From Morella rubra (taxonomy: Eukaryota > Streptophyta > Magnoliopsida > Fagales > Myricaceae): DNA of 64,000 nt. The position numbers were made by a program, and so were the translations under genes. Positions 25,376-38,700 of this stretch are shown here, piece by piece. The notes under the pieces were generated by a model. It had not been told where the DNA came from, ran no database searches, and saw only the letters and a list, made by a program, of their open reading frames with translations. Each line of letters opens with the position of its first letter. The first letter of the stretch is position 1. The stretch spans positions 35,465,381 through 35,529,380 of the forward strand of contig CM025851.1 in NCBI GenBank assembly GCA_003952965.2, written 5' to 3'.

Positions 25376-27292
25376 CTCTCTTCTCATTAAGATAAATTTT
25401 TCCTTCGTGCTCGCCGTTGCCTCTTCCTTGGTTACCCTTCCATCATAGTGCTTATCGTGTTTATGACCTTGCCACTCACCAACTCCATATTTCTCGTGAT
25501 GTCACTTTTGAAGAAGCCCTTTTTCCTTATCATGATCTCGCCACTCATTCTTCTCTTAGTCCTGTTCTCTTGTTACCTATTCCTGACATCCCCTTTCCTT
25601 CTCATTCCTCCTCCATTCCTCCACCCCTTCCTGTCCCCCTACCTCTTTCCCGTCCCAAGTGCCACATTACTCGCCCTTCTCGTCTTTATGACTACCTCTG
25701 CCCCACTCTCCCTTCCTTTATCTCGGCTTCTCCTTCCTCTCCAGCTCCATCAGGTGCGGCTCATTGTCTCTCTTCTCATTTATCTTACCATCATTTTCAC
25801 TTCTATCATTTAGCTTTTCGCTTCTCATTAGTTCATTATGATGATCTTACCTGTTACTCTACTACTGTTCATCATGCCCACTAGCGTAATGCCATGACTG
25901 TAGAGCTCAACGCTTTTGAAGCTAATCATACTTGGCTTTTCCAACCTCTTCCTCCTGGTAAGAAACCCATTGGTTGCAAATGGATTTTCATGACCAAAAT
26001 TCAGGCCGATGGTTCTATTGAACATTATAAAGCTCGTTTAGTTGCCAAAGGCTACATTCAGGTAGAAGGCCTTGACTATCATGATACGTTTTCACCCGTT
26101 GCTAAACTTGTCACTGTTAAATGTGTCCTTGCAGTTATTGTTGCCAAGCATTGGACTCTTCATCAACTGGATGTCCACAACGCTTTCTTGCATGGAGACC
26201 TTGACGAAGAAGTTTACATGTCTCTCCCTCCCGGTTATGGTAGCAAGGGGGAGTCCCGTGTCTGTCGCCTCTAAAAATCTCTCTACGGCCTTAAGCAAGC
26301 CTGTTGCAATTGGCTTTCCAAGCTCTCCGCCGCTCTATTGGCTGCTAGTTTCCATCAGTCTCAGGCTGATCACTCTCTCTTTACTCGCACTTCCAATTCT
26401 TCTTTTACACTAATCTTAATTTATGTTGATAACATTCTTCTCGTAGGTAATAACCCCTCTCATATTCAACAACTCAAACCTTTTGTTTGGGAACGCTTCA
26501 AGATCAAGGATCTTGGACCCATTAAATATTTTCTTGGTCTTGAGGTCGCTCGCTCACCCTCTGGCATCTTTCTCAATCAATGCAAATATACCCTTGATAT
26601 CTTCACTGACAGTGGTCAACTTGGCGCTTGTCCTGCTTCCACGCCCATGGAGCAAAACCTCAAGCTCACCGACATTAATGGTGCCCTCTTGCTTGACCCC
26701 AATATGTATTGCCAACCACATTATGATGCTGCTCTCCGTATCTTACGCTATCTTAAATCTACTATGGGCCAAGGTCTTTTTTACCCTACTCAGAATACAT
26801 TGCAAGTCACTGCCTATACTGACTCCAACTGGGCCAGCTGTCCATCTACTCGACGTTCCACCATTGGTTTCTTCATTCAGCTTGGCTCTAGTCCCATCTC
26901 CTGGCACATCAAGAAACAATCCACTGTTTCACGCTCCTCCGCTGAAGCTGAATACCATGCCATGACCTCCACTACTTGTGAGCTCACTTGGTTGTAGACT
27001 CTTCTTCGCGATCTTCACGTCTCTCAACCTCAACCTATGCATCTCTACTGTGATAATCAAGCCTGCTTGCACATTGCTAAGAATCCAACTTTTCATGAAC
27101 GCACTAAACACATTAAAATTGATTGCCACCTCGTTCGTGAAAAATTGCGCAATGGTCTTATCACTCCCGCCCATGTTCCTGCCTCGGCCCAATTAGCCGA
27201 TATTTTCACCAAAGCCTTAGGCCGTGAACTCTTCCATGCATTGATTCGTAAGTTGGGCATTTCGAGCCTCCATGCGCCAACTTGAGGGGGAG

Positions 27293-27496
27293 TCTTAGCT
27301 GTACAACATTCACATAACGTTCACATTCTGTATATAGATATAATTGCACAATTTTATTTCCTTTCCTTATTGACAATACCGAATATGGGATATGATTTCC
27401 TTCCATTGTAATATAAATATACAATGTAACATTACCTCTGTACTTGAATACGAATAGAATTTTCTCATCAATTGCTTCCCAATTATAAGCTTAACA
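27293..27496 (+). repeat. 3' LTR of the copia element
   Basis: Starts TCTTAGCTGTACAACA after the polypurine tract and ends AAGCTTAACA. It carries an extra CATAACGTTCA relative to the 5' LTR; otherwise there are only a handful of substitutions, so the insertion is not very old. Confidence 0.85.
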
Positions 27497-28522
27497 TCAT
27501 CAACCTTCCAATATATCTATATCTATATATATATATATATACCGTCCATGATGGAGTGAATGGTTCGGATTTGGGTTAGATCTAATTTCGAATGTGCATG
27601 ACATGCACGGCTCAGGCCTGCAGAATGACGTGCATGATGCCAAAACGTACGTGCTCAATTGTGTCTAATTTGTCGAGCTTAATTATAATATATGCAGACT
27701 AATGCATTGCAAAAAAACATTTTAGATTGTTTGATAATATTTGAAAACTTTCACCAAGTGTTTAGGATAAGTGAGGCTAGCAAAACTGCCATAAAATTCA
27801 TGGCCAATTGGGCGTTCCTTATTAACAATTCGAGGGGACGTTATAGAGACATCATCAGCCTGCTCAAACGTTCTTATCAGATGGTTAACAGTGATGTGTT
27901 AGTTGGATAAGATATATTCACGACTATTAAACTTGAACTTTAAAGTCAACAACAATTAATCTTTTGTTCATTAGCTCTACCTGTCCATGTCAATATATGG
28001 GCATATAGTTGAGTCAAATCCTGGTAATTAAGGCCTCCATGCATGTCGTCAACCTGGGCGGCTGGGCCTATTTTTCGAGTTATGCAGAGAATAAAGAACA
28101 AAAATAAAGCACTTCCTCAAGGGTTCAAATTAATGAGTCATAATAGTAAGCTGTCCTAATAATTTTATTTTTTTGATAATTTATTAATGAGTTATGGACT
28201 ATCCAGATTTGAGTTAGTTAACATATTAAGGGTTCAATCACTATATTTTTCTATTATTTTTTTCGATAATTTATTTTGGACCATCCCTGGACGTCATTAA
28301 TATGGTAGCTTAATATCATGAAACATTTATTAGGACTTATTAAAAATCTTACTATTAGGACTGAATCCAAATCGCTTAGTAGAAATTCAAGCCTAAGAAC
28401 AAAAAGAAGAATATATCCTTTTTAGAACATGAAATAAAGCTATGACCTTTACTTTTTCACTTCATGAGTTATCTTTTTCTATTTTGAGAGGGGGATAGGG
28501 GGAAACTCTCAATGTACTCGTG
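27497..28522. other. Spacer upstream of the second NRAMP copy's 3' end
   Basis: A (TA)n lies at about 27,525-27,540. The block at about 27,875-28,180 (TTATCAGATGGTTAACAGTG onward) is similar to about 46,095-46,360, so it belongs to the duplicated NRAMP spacer. No gene is visible; a small plus-strand frame at 27,692-27,910 has no recognisable domain. Confidence 0.6.
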
Positions 28523-31489
28523 AAAGCTATTCGAAAAGTTGCTAATCATTAGACATATAAAGTTACTTACCATTAATTGTATTACACGTAAACTTACAAC
28601 TAAACACTACCATGCGAGTTGCATAGTATGACAGCTTTAGATGAACTCGAAGTAAGCTCCAAGTCAAACGTGCTATTTGGTAGCTACTAATAGTACCAAT
28701 TAGGAACCCATAGCTTATGAAAAGATATGCTGGACGTCCCTTGTTAGTGAACAATTTGATGTTGAAACCCTTTATTCTGGTAAAGGGATATCTGCCAAAT
28801 CTTCTCTGTAAGGGATTCGGTCTAAATTGGCATGTCCATAAGAACATCTTAGCCGTTTTCCATAATGTTTTGAGTTACTGGGTGATTTTTTATGGGCTGA
28901 ACGAATGTTACCACTTTGTCTTTTCGAAAGGTTAGTTAGATGACTGCAAGAATGTAGATCGTCATTAGGGGGAACACTAAGATACCCACTAATACATTTG
29001 CAACCTTGGGTAAGTTGCTGTTAATCACCCAACCTACAAAACCTATGCTTAGTTAGTAAATGTTGATGCCGAGGATTCCTAGGCCCAGGATCCATGATAC
29101 CACAATAATCTACAATCATAATTGTTTAGATGTTTAGCAGTGGAGCTGAACAAGACAAAGAAGACAACCCACAACTACTGAACAGTTGTTGACTAAAAGA
29201 GAAGGATAAATTAGCCCAACATCACAAATCAGCCGGCACAACCCAACCCATGCTCAATTGAACTGCTTTTTCTCAAGAGAAATGACTTAGAAAAGAGACA
29301 ATAGAGGGAAAACATTAAAGAAAACAACTCACATATATTGAATTCTTGTGAGGTCCTATCTTGGTGGTACTACTATTGAATTTAAGAAGAGGGATTAGAG
29401 CAGATTGAAGCTCAAATGAGAGTATCATCTGCATGCAAGAATTGGTTATGTTACCAAAGAAATGTACAAGAATCCTTTAGTTGGCCATTTGAAAGTAGAA
29501 ATATATAGTTTGCGAGTTACAAACCGATGCGATGATGATGAGTCGGCTTGCTCCTGAAGATCCACCTATAATTGAAACTATAAGACTAGGTGTAATGGCA
29601 ATGCACCTTGTCATCAGGTTCCTAGTCCATTTCTTCATCTTAATGTCCAAGAAACCCATCATCCTTAAATCAGTTCAGCTATAAGTCAGGTATACTTCAA
29701 ATATGCTAGAGTACTATAGCTGATATTTCACATATATCAGCATAATATAAAATCTTATATGCATATCATTTAAGACCTACATGGCGAATTGTCCTACACA
29801 AGTGCCTGTGATGGTGGAGCTTTGTCCTGAGGCTAGTAATGCAATGGCATAAATGGTTGAGCTTGACCTACCCAGCACATTCTAGACGTACATAAAATGA
29901 TAAAGTTAATTACCTGTTAGAGTGTTGTTTATAATATATGATTCAATTGAATTTTAACAACTCACTAACAATTTTGAACCTTGAGAAGGAATGAGGCTTA
30001 GCTAAGGTTAATATTATTGTATCTATTTGCATTCTCAGTTGAGAGGTTATCAGCTGTGCAAACAGCAGATACAGAAACAATTGCAACATTGATTAGAAAT
30101 GCGATAACAGTGCGAATCCACTCTATCAGGAAGTATCGACATGCGTCCTGTAATATTACACTATATAGATCAATTTAATTTTGTTTCAAAATTAAGGTAG
30201 CTAAAATCAATGAACAAATTATAAGGGAATTTAATTATTTGACAAAACTTTCATACTTTATGTGGTACACATGAGGGGTCCAAATTCTTCCTCAACGAGA
30301 GAGATCCAATAGGAGTTAGAGCAATTAAACGCAAGGTTTGAACTTATAAACAATCATTAATTTTAAACTAATATCGTAAATTAATTAACACAAAACTTGT
30401 GTAAAGAACCTAAGCTGATATGAATATAGATGTGCGTACATGGCCGCATGAGTATTAATATCGTCTCCAGTACTTAATATTAATGAAGGGAGCATTTATA
30501 AATCTCACTTTTTAAAGGGGAATATATAATATATATGCACGAAAGCTGACTTACATTGATGCCACGGACAGAAGTGAGTATTTTTCTGGATAGCACAAGA
30601 GCCGAGTGGAGAAAAGATTGTGCCTAATTAATGATCATAAATAAATGGACCAAATTAATAAAATCCAGTATATACGCAAAAATAATATATAGAGTATGCT
30701 GTACTGGAATATGAATAAGATATATATATATATAAAAGATACAAAAATTACACATTATTTATATAACAATGACTATATTATATATATTTGTAGTTCAGGC
30801 AGTATCTGATAAATATATACAACATAAGAGGGATTGTACGGCATGATGGAGGGCGATGGCATCAGGCTCCTTGGCCTGTGAGCTTGGGTATGAACATTCC
30901 TTTAGCACCTCATCAGCTGGAGGCTTTACGTAACTCATTTCCCCAAAGAAACAAGCAGCCATCACCCAGCACTGCTATCAGCATTTCCAGCTTCCTAACC
31001 TGGTCACTCGCAAGATTTTAGAAAGCTAGAGCAGAAATTAATAAATTAAGAAGAAAGAAAGAAAATTTAGCTCTTTGATCATCTCCAAGGAGTAATTTGA
31101 AGTTCAGTTGTTTGACAGTATTTTATAAAATATACACCTTCTCATTTAATTCAAATCTAATTATGTTTTGATCACTAAACTTATAAATGAACTAATAATT
31201 GCTTTATTTTTCATCTAACTGAAGCTTAATGATTGAACTTGGTTTGACTTTGTATTAGCATTCAAGAGAAGAGTGTAGCATAGAGGCAAAGATAGGATTA
31301 AAGGAGTTTCTATAGAAGTTCGTGCGAAGAAAAATCAAAAGCAGATTCAATGATTTTTTATTGAACTTCAGGTGTTTCAGTAAAGTTTACATTTCGCTAT
31401 AGATATCATGATTATTATTTCTTAGGGTTTATAAAGTTTAAGAAAGTCAACTTTATACGTACGGACCCGAAAGAAGTGAAGCATCTAGT

Positions 31490-31595
31490 TTTCATGATGC
31501 GGAATATGCTGAGGATGGCATAGCAGTCAACCCTGAGATTGAAGACCCATTGAGAATTGGAAGGCTAGTTGCAATGGCTTTGTACATCTCTCAAT
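31490..31595 (+). other. Unidentified coding-like fragment
   Basis: Between two decayed NRAMP segments lies about 105 bp with no counterpart in the intact NRAMP intron. It reads on the plus strand without stops (HDAEYAEDGIAVNPEIED, then PLRIGRLVAMALYIS). Balanced codon use and composition unlike the AT-rich surroundings suggest a captured exon of an unrelated gene. I do not recognise the family. Confidence 0.35.
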
Positions 31596-33604
31596 ATATG
31601 ATTCAATTGAATTTAAACAACTCGATAACGATTTTGAACCTTGAGAAGGAATGAGGCGCATCTATTTGCATTCTCATTTGTGCAAACAGTGATTGCAACA
31701 TTGATTAGAAATGCGATAAGCATGCGAATCTATCAGGAAGTATCGACATGCATCCTGTAATATTACACGATGAGCAAATTAATATATATAGATCAATTTA
31801 ATTTTGTTTCAAAATAACTAGCTAAAATCAATCAACAAATTTAAGGGAATTTAATTATTTGACAAAACTTTCATACTTTATGTGGTACACATGAGGGGTC
31901 CAAATTCTTCCTCAACGAGAGAGATCCAATAGGAGTTAGAGCAATTAAACACAAGGTTTGAACTTATAAACAATAATTAATTTTAAACTAATATCGTAAA
32001 TTAATTAACACAAAACTTGTGTAAAGAACCTAAGCTGATATGAATATAGATGTGCGTACATACTGGCCGCATGAGTATTAATATCCAGTACGCATTTAAA
32101 AACTAGACTTACATTTAAAATAATATTGTGCCTAATTAATGATCATAAATCAAATTAATAAAATCCAGTATATACGATATAGAAACTTGAAGGAGGACTA
32201 ATCTGCTACGATATGCATCATTTACAGCTGAGATCAGATGTTTACTGCTATCAGCAAGCTTCCTAACCTTCACTCGCACACAGAAAAGAAAATTTAGATC
32301 ATCTTTTGAAGTTTATAGTTGTTTGACAGTGGAATTATGATTTGATCACTAATTTGGGACAAGGCTTTATTTTTCATCTGTAGAACTGCAGCTTAATGAT
32401 TGAACTGGGTTTGACTTTGTGAAAAGAACTCTGTAGCATTCTAGCATATAGAGGCAGGATGTCAGGAAGCAAGAGAGAAAGGACATATAGAGGAGTGAAG
32501 TCTGACAAAAGGACAACTCTCAAATCAAAAGCAGTTCAATGAGATCTCGAAGCACTAGTAAATGTAGACCTCGGAAAGAAAGACAGAAATTGCCGAAGTT
32601 TACATTTCGTTCAAGCTATAGATCATTCAGCACTATTATTCAGTTGGCCTGAAATAAGGGCTTACAAGGGCGTCCACGCCGTACGGACCCACCTGAAGCC
32701 ATCCTCGCAGATTTTAGCAAACAGATGCAGCTAAGAAGAATGAGAAACTGAGAAATATTTGCTCCTGATCCTCCAGTATACTCTCTTATATCCAGTGTCT
32801 ACACACTTTCATTTAATACAAATCTAATTATGATTTGATCACTAATTTGATCCTTATAAATCACGATAAAAAGCAAATTAATATCTAACAAAAAATTCCC
32901 TAATAATTAAACAACAAGGCTTTATTTTTCATCTGTAGAACTGCAGCTTAATGATTGAACTGGGTTTGACTTTGTGAAAAGAACTCTAAGAGAAGAGTAG
33001 CATTCTAAGAGAAGAGTGTAGCATATAGAGGCAAATTAGATACCTTTTGCTGACAAAACGTTTATTCACTCAATGTCAGGAAGAAAGAGGAAAGGACATA
33101 AAGGAGTTGAAAAAAGTCTGTAGTAAGTGGGAAAAGGACACCTCGTGCGAAGAAAAATCAAAAGTAGATTCAATGATTTTTCAACCTCGAAGCATCAGTC
33201 AGTACTAAACATCCAAATAGACCTTCGGAAGAAAGAAGAATATTATTATTCAGAAATAGAGGTGGTTTCAGTAAAGTTTACATTTCGAATACTACTAACT
33301 ATAGATCGATCATGAGTACTATTATTAACCTAATGGCCTGAAATGGAAGGTATTTGTTAGGGTTTATTAATTTTAAGAACGTCGACAACTTTATACGTAC
33401 GGACCCGACAGAAGTAAAGCATTTAGTTAGATAAACGTATAAAGGGAGTAGTTTAAAAGACCAAGTCATGATGCAGCTAGCCATCATGAATATCCGCCTT
33501 AAAATATCTTAAAATATCTGAAAATAGGAACCTAAATCCACCAAATCCTGTCAAGACCCCAACTGTTCCCATCACGTGGATGATATATCGACATGCATAT
33601 ACGG
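31590..33604 (-). repeat. Decayed partial duplications of NRAMP exon 9 to intron 6 sequence
   Basis: 31,590-32,100 repeats 29,925-30,470 (exon 9 and following intron), including the long match around TTTGACAAAACTTTCATACT. 32,100-32,460 is a heavily shortened version of the exon 7/intron 6 region. 32,810-33,604 repeats about 10,770-11,760 of the intact gene more faithfully. The shrunken units have lost many short pieces rather than accumulating only substitutions. Confidence 0.75.
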
Positions 33605-33789
33605 ACAAAAAGAGCATGGAGAAAATCCACCACGTGAGGAAGAGTTAGACAAGTGTATTGAATCCTCATTCAATTTCGGCAGCTCATGAGCTGCATTATT
33701 CTATCCGGTCTCGACCATGGGATCAGGCAATTAAGAGCATGATGGGGCTAATAATCATTAATACCACAGCGATGGATGATGGATCCATC

Positions 33790-34571
33790 GGTGTAAGAGA
33801 TAAGGGATCATCTCAATCTTTAAAACAACATTGGTATCTTTTAACAAAATTTCAAAAAATTATTGAAACAAATGGCTTAGTCGTATCTGCTCCTAAGATG
33901 AAATTATGTCAAACTCACTATTCGATTTTTAGGTCATAATATTACGTGTGGCACTATTACTCCAATATCACGTGCAATTGAATTTGCTGATAAATTTCCT
34001 GATAAAATTTTGATAAACAACAATTACAACGTTTTCTTGGCAGTCTTAATTACATTGGTGAATTTTATAAAAATTTATGGAAAATATGTAAACCTTATTT
34101 AATCGTTTAAAAAAGAATCTTCTCCTTGGACAGATCAACATACTGCTATTATTCAACAAATTAAAAAACATGTTAAAAAACTTCCATGTCTTGGCTTAGC
34201 ATCCCCTCATGCCTTTAAAATTGTGGAAACTGATGTATCTGCATTGGCTATGGTGGAATATTAAAACACGCATATGCATGCATCTGATGAACAACATCAT
34301 TCACATGCATGGATAGTACCTAATGCTCTTAAGCAAGGATTGAGTTTAAAAATAAATTTCAAGATGATTTATTAATCAAAAATTTTTAATTCGTGTTGAT
34401 TGTAAATCTGCCAAAGATATTCTATTAAAAGATGTCAAAAATCTTGCTTCCAAACATTATTTGCTCGTTGGCAAGCACTCCTTTCTGCTTTGATTTTGAT
34501 ATTGAACATATTAAAGGTTCTCACAATTCTATTCCTGATTTCTTAACTCGTGAATTTTTACAGGGAAAATG
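33790..34571 (+). pseudogene. Pararetrovirus RT thumb and RNase H remnant
   Basis: Starts inside the RT (LVVSAPKMKLCQT), then FLGHNI-type and RFLGSLNYIGEF-type motifs typical of caulimovirid RT connection. Next come an RNase H start (ETD) and the usual end (IPDFLTREFLQG) just before 34,569. Several frame changes and stops (for instance after ALAMVEY). The polymerase active site is not present in this fragment, so it never represented a complete enzyme here. Confidence 0.75.
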
Positions 34572-36240
34572 ACTTCGTCTTCTTCTTCCAAAAATATCAA
34601 AACCACTCCCTCTGAAAGTAATTTTTCTCCTTTTATTCCTCCTGCTACACCTTTTCGTGGTGCATCTCCTCGTCCTAGACCCGGATCCATTCCGATGACT
34701 AATCAATTTACTGTTTTGGGTCAAATACCTCCAATATCAGGTCCTTATGTTCCTTCTCCAACTCCTCCGATGACTTCTACTTTCAGCCAAAAATTACAAG
34801 CATCCTCTTCATCAACTACTCCTGCTTTACCTTCAACCAATACAGTGATCCCAAAATTTTATGAGACATGAGTGTTACATTGAAGAACCATACATACAAT
34901 ATCAGATCCCTATCAAGTTGCTTCTCAAATATTACCTCCTGGATGGAACTATGTTCCAAGAAATCCGATGTTTACTCAAGAATTTTATCAACACATTTTG
35001 CAGGATACTAAATTTGTTGAATTTGAACAAACTCCTTGCAATATGATCCTTCTAATGTTGGTTTTTCAAAATTCACCATTCGAAGGATTATTACTCCAAA
35101 GGAATGGGGACAGCCATGGACTCTTCGAGCCCTGACTGAACCTTTTCGCATTTGAAAAATATCACTTATTATGATTATATTGACGCATGGATTTTTACTC
35201 TCTTTTTTGAAAATAAAAACCATCGTCATACTTGGTTCATAAGATTTAAAGGTTTTCAATGCCCCATTGGTTTCCCCTAATAAACCATTAAATAATTGGG
35301 TCATACCTAAAGTAAAAGATTCTCATTTATATAAACAATCTACCTTTGCTTTTAATACTGATTATGCTATTAAAACCATTGAACAATTAATTCCTATTGG
35401 TAAAGAATATGAAACAATTCATTTAATTCAGTCAAATATGATTCAAAATCATCAACGACAAGGTTTTAAATATATGCATATGGGTTTAGTTCAAATAGCC
35501 GTACGCCTTAACTCGTCAAGGTATAAATGCTTCTGTTCTTTTATGTTTACGTGATGGACGTCATAATCAATTTCCAATTCTTTACTTGGCATTGTTGAAT
35601 CTTCTTTACATCAAGGTCCTATTTATTTTAATTGTTATCCTTTTCATTATCTGATCCTACTATTTTACATTCTTTAATATTAAATATTAAATCTATGGGT
35701 CATGATATGATGGAAGGTGCTCAATACCTTGCTGTCATATATCGACTTCACTACAAGTTAATGAAGACAACTCTTGATCCTCGATCAAAAGTTCGTCCTC
35801 ATTCTGGTGAAACTTTACTTTTAACTACTAGTAATGAATTTTCAAATATTACTATTCCTCGTATGATTAAATGGGATGATGTTATTTTACCAGATGATTG
35901 GAAATTACCTTTAGTAGTTTTAGTAATAAACACTTTTGGATAGAATATTTTTGATGGATCTGTTACTCTTTCTTTCAAAAATGAAAATAAAGTCATTTTT
36001 CTTTCTTCTTCTTCCTCAGAATTTTCATTCTGCAGCTGAGTCTTTTAGAGCAAGCACATCTTCTATTCCCCATATATTCCAACTATCCCAGTTTATTCTC
36101 AACATCAATAAATCTGATAATTCTGTACAAATACCTATTTACCATACAACAGAACCACCTGATAAAACCTCTCCCACACAATCTGAAATATTTCTTTACA
36201 AAGATCTAAATCTATTCATGTTTTACAAACTCCTTTTGTT
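34569..36240 (+). pseudogene. Pararetrovirus N-terminal and movement-protein-like remnant
   Basis: A Ser/Pro-rich N-terminus (MTSSSSSKNIKTTP) is followed by about 1.5 kb of frameshifted sequence. Its best-preserved piece, near 35,690-35,910, includes SMGHDMMEGAQYLAVIYR and IPRMIKWDDVILPDDW. A related minus-strand copy is at 45,092-45,328. Position after the RNase H end and before a coat region matches the movement protein of single-ORF caulimovirids, which acts at plasmodesmata. Multiple stops. Confidence 0.65.
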
Positions 36241-37960
36241 TTAACAAAGAACTTTTACGAAAAGATTTTGATTCCACTAATAATCTGAAAAAACTTTGGT
36301 TTCTTCAAACTTATGATGAAATAGACAAAACCTTTATTCGCACATGTATTATAATTATTTAAATAAAGTCAACAACATATACCTTTCTTTTCTTGGTTTG
36401 AACAATCAATTCCTACTTTAAATGTTCTTACTAAAGAAATACCATGGTTAACAACATAGTAAAAGATTTATGAATTTTATCCTCCTACTACTACTATTAG
36501 TTTAGATGTTCAAAATAAACAATATTTTGCTACTCCCTATAAAACAAATACTCTTAATAATGCTGATAAAAATTTTGATAATATTATTCAGCAAAATAAT
36601 TATACGAATACTTATTTAAATCAAGTAGGCACTCATTTAACTAAATTAGAATCTTTAATCAAACTTCTTCTGTTCCAAAAAACAACAAAAACTTCTCTCC
36701 AATTTTCATTCCATATGAATTACCCTCCATGCCTCCCTTAAGTAATTCAAATACTGAAAAATTAATAAAATCAATGAAATGCTTGAAAAATTATCCCTTA
36801 ATACCAAAAATAAAAATGCTTCTTTATCTCTTCATGTTTAACAACATCCACTTTTGAATCCTCTTCTGTTCTATTCTGATTCTGATTCTCGATTCTGATT
36901 TTGAACATACAAGCTTAGAATCTCAATTTCAAGATGATTTAAATTTAAACAAGTTACATACAAGAAAAAATTTGCCAAAACCTATTCTCATCTTCGTAAT
37001 TATTATCCTCGTCCTACTCCTCCTGATATTCAATATGAAGAACGACATTTACGTACTATGCTGCTTTTTCTGCTGAAGAATTATATGAATGGAATATTGA
37101 TGGTTTCTGAATACGAAATTTTAAATATTTTAAATTCAATGGCTATGTATGCCAATATTTTGAAAAATAGTGGTCGTACTGATTTACAAGCTTGTAATTG
37201 TATCTTGCTGGTTTTACTGGTCAACTTCGACATTGGTGGGATAAATATTTAACTGATACTGAACGTCTACTATTACTAATGCTATTAAACGTGATGCTGA
37301 TAATAATCCTGTTTTAAGTAATGGCCAACAAATCCTGATGGTATTAATACTTTGATCTATACTATTACCAAAAATTTTATAGGTGATCCTCATATCTATA
37401 GAGAACGTTCTTCTGATTTTTTACTTAATCTTAAATGTCCAACTATGGCTGATTTTCGTTGGTATAAAGATGTTTTCCTTTCTAAAGTTTTATTGCGTGA
37501 TGATTGTAATCAAGCTTATTGGAAAGAAAAATTAATTGCTGGTTTACCTCATTATTTTGCTCAAAAAGTTCGTATTAATTTAACTGATGATGATGGTACT
37601 ATTTTATATGATAAACTTACTTATGGTGAAATTATTAATATCATTAATCATACTGGTTTACTCATTTGCACTGATATGAAAGTTAATCATTCTTTAAAAC
37701 AAGAGAAAAAACATACCCGAAAAGAACTTGGATTTTTCTGTGAACAATATGGTTTTTCTATTCCAAAACCACCTTCTAAAAAACATAAAAACATGGTAAA
37801 TTCTTCAAAACCATCATAAAAAATATCATACATCTAAACCTGACAAATCCAAATCTTTCCTCGTAAAACGAAAAACAAACAAAAAAAAGATGTTACTTGT
37901 TGGAAATGTGGAAAAACGGTCATTTTGCAAATAAATGTTATGTTAAAAAACAAATAAAAG
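36241..37960 (+). pseudogene. Pararetrovirus coat-protein-like region with zinc knuckle
   Basis: The clearest frame is 37,352-37,819 (DFRWYKDVFLSKVLLRDD, YWKEKLIAGLPHYFAQKV, FCEQYGFS). It is followed about 80 bases later by a C-X2-C-X4-H-X4-C knuckle at about 37,899-37,945, with one frame change inside. Basic sequence precedes the knuckle. This is the nucleic-acid-binding tail of a caulimovirid coat protein. The minus-strand block at 42,850-45,880 contains the same region. Confidence 0.7.
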
Positions 37961-38589
37961 AATTAGATGTATCAACAGATTTAAAAAATAAACTATATCA
38001 AATATTTCTGAATACCTCCTCCTATCTTAGATGTTTCTTCTTCCTCTTCTAGTAGTCTTGAATCTTCATCGGACAATGAACAAATACATTTATGCAACTG
38101 TATAGATGATCATTGCACTTGCACTAAACACCTTAATGTATTATCTTCTACTGATCAATTTACTTGATTTAATTGCTAAACTACCTGATCCCAATGAACA
38201 AAAAACTTATTTGTTAAAATTACGTGATTTAGATACTTCTAATCTGCTACTTCTTCTTCTCAACATCAAGCTGAACCTTATTATGATTTTAATAGTATTT
38301 TAGCCGTTTTATTCTTCAAAAATAAACCTACTATTCAAGATTTACATAAAGAAATAAACATTACTAAAACAAGAAATTAACAATTACAAACACAAATTAA
38401 TTTACTCAAATCACTGATACTTACTTACTGAAATATGTTTACTTAAAAACACAAAATATACAGATACCCACTGAAGATTTATCTCTTGTATACCTATTGA
38501 TGAACCATCCTCTTCCTCTGAGTTATTTTTAAATCTCATTGATCGTATTGTTTTCCAAAAATGGTATTCTGAAATTACTATTCGAATTA

Positions 38590-38700
38590 AAGATTTTTCC
38601 TTTACTACTATTGCATTAATCGATTCTGGTGCTGATTTGAATTGTATTCAAGAAGGTCTTATTAGTCAAAATATTTTGAAAAAACAAAAGAAAAATTAGC
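38590..38700 (+). pseudogene. Pararetrovirus aspartic protease motif
   Basis: ALIDSGADLNCIQEGLI contains the D-S/T-G active-site signature in the position expected between coat protein and RT. The block ends at 38,821, before any RT. Confidence 0.7.

Larger units (their letters stand above)
21417..27285 (+). pseudogene. Copia gag-pol polyprotein, broken
   Basis: The gag segment is at 21,420-21,670 (KIALNAKNKLGFVDD, then LWERCNDMVLSWI). A C-X2-C-X4-H-X4-C zinc knuckle lies at about 22,112-22,153. The protease motif VIDSGAFDHM near 22,425 has Phe where Ser is usual. The integrase zinc-binding and core region spans about 23,954-24,390 (HLWHAQLGH, CDVCARAKH, YFLTIVDDYSR). RT spans 25,894 to about 26,600 ([18 protein letters not shown]); its catalytic YVDD is changed to YVDN at about 26,422. 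RNase H is at about 26,800-27,285 (ADIFTKALGRELF near the end). Several frame changes, a stop after VCRL near 26,272, and TAG after ELTWL at about 26,995 show it is dead. It would make VLPs and insert cDNA if intact. Confidence 0.9.
21078..27496 (+). mobile_element. Degenerate Ty1/copia LTR retrotransposon
   Basis: Both LTRs are present (21,078-21,270 and 27,293-27,496). A primer-binding site TGGTATCAGAGCC follows the 5' LTR at 21,271, the usual tRNA-Met type. A purine-rich tract (TTGAGGGGGAG) precedes the 3' LTR. The flanks give TCATT on the left and TCATC on the right, a near-matching target duplication. Removing the two nested elements (22,621-23,888 and 24,770-25,375) leaves roughly 4.5 kb, normal for plant copia. 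The order gag, protease, integrase, RT, RNase H confirms copia. Frameshifts and stops make it non-autonomous now. Confidence 0.92.

Noticed and set aside
25417..25884. Alternative frames of 121-155 codons, Pro/Leu/Ser-rich
   Set aside because: The stretch is the copia integrase-RT linker (with RCLFLGYP-type start in the appropriate frame); the others are shadows.
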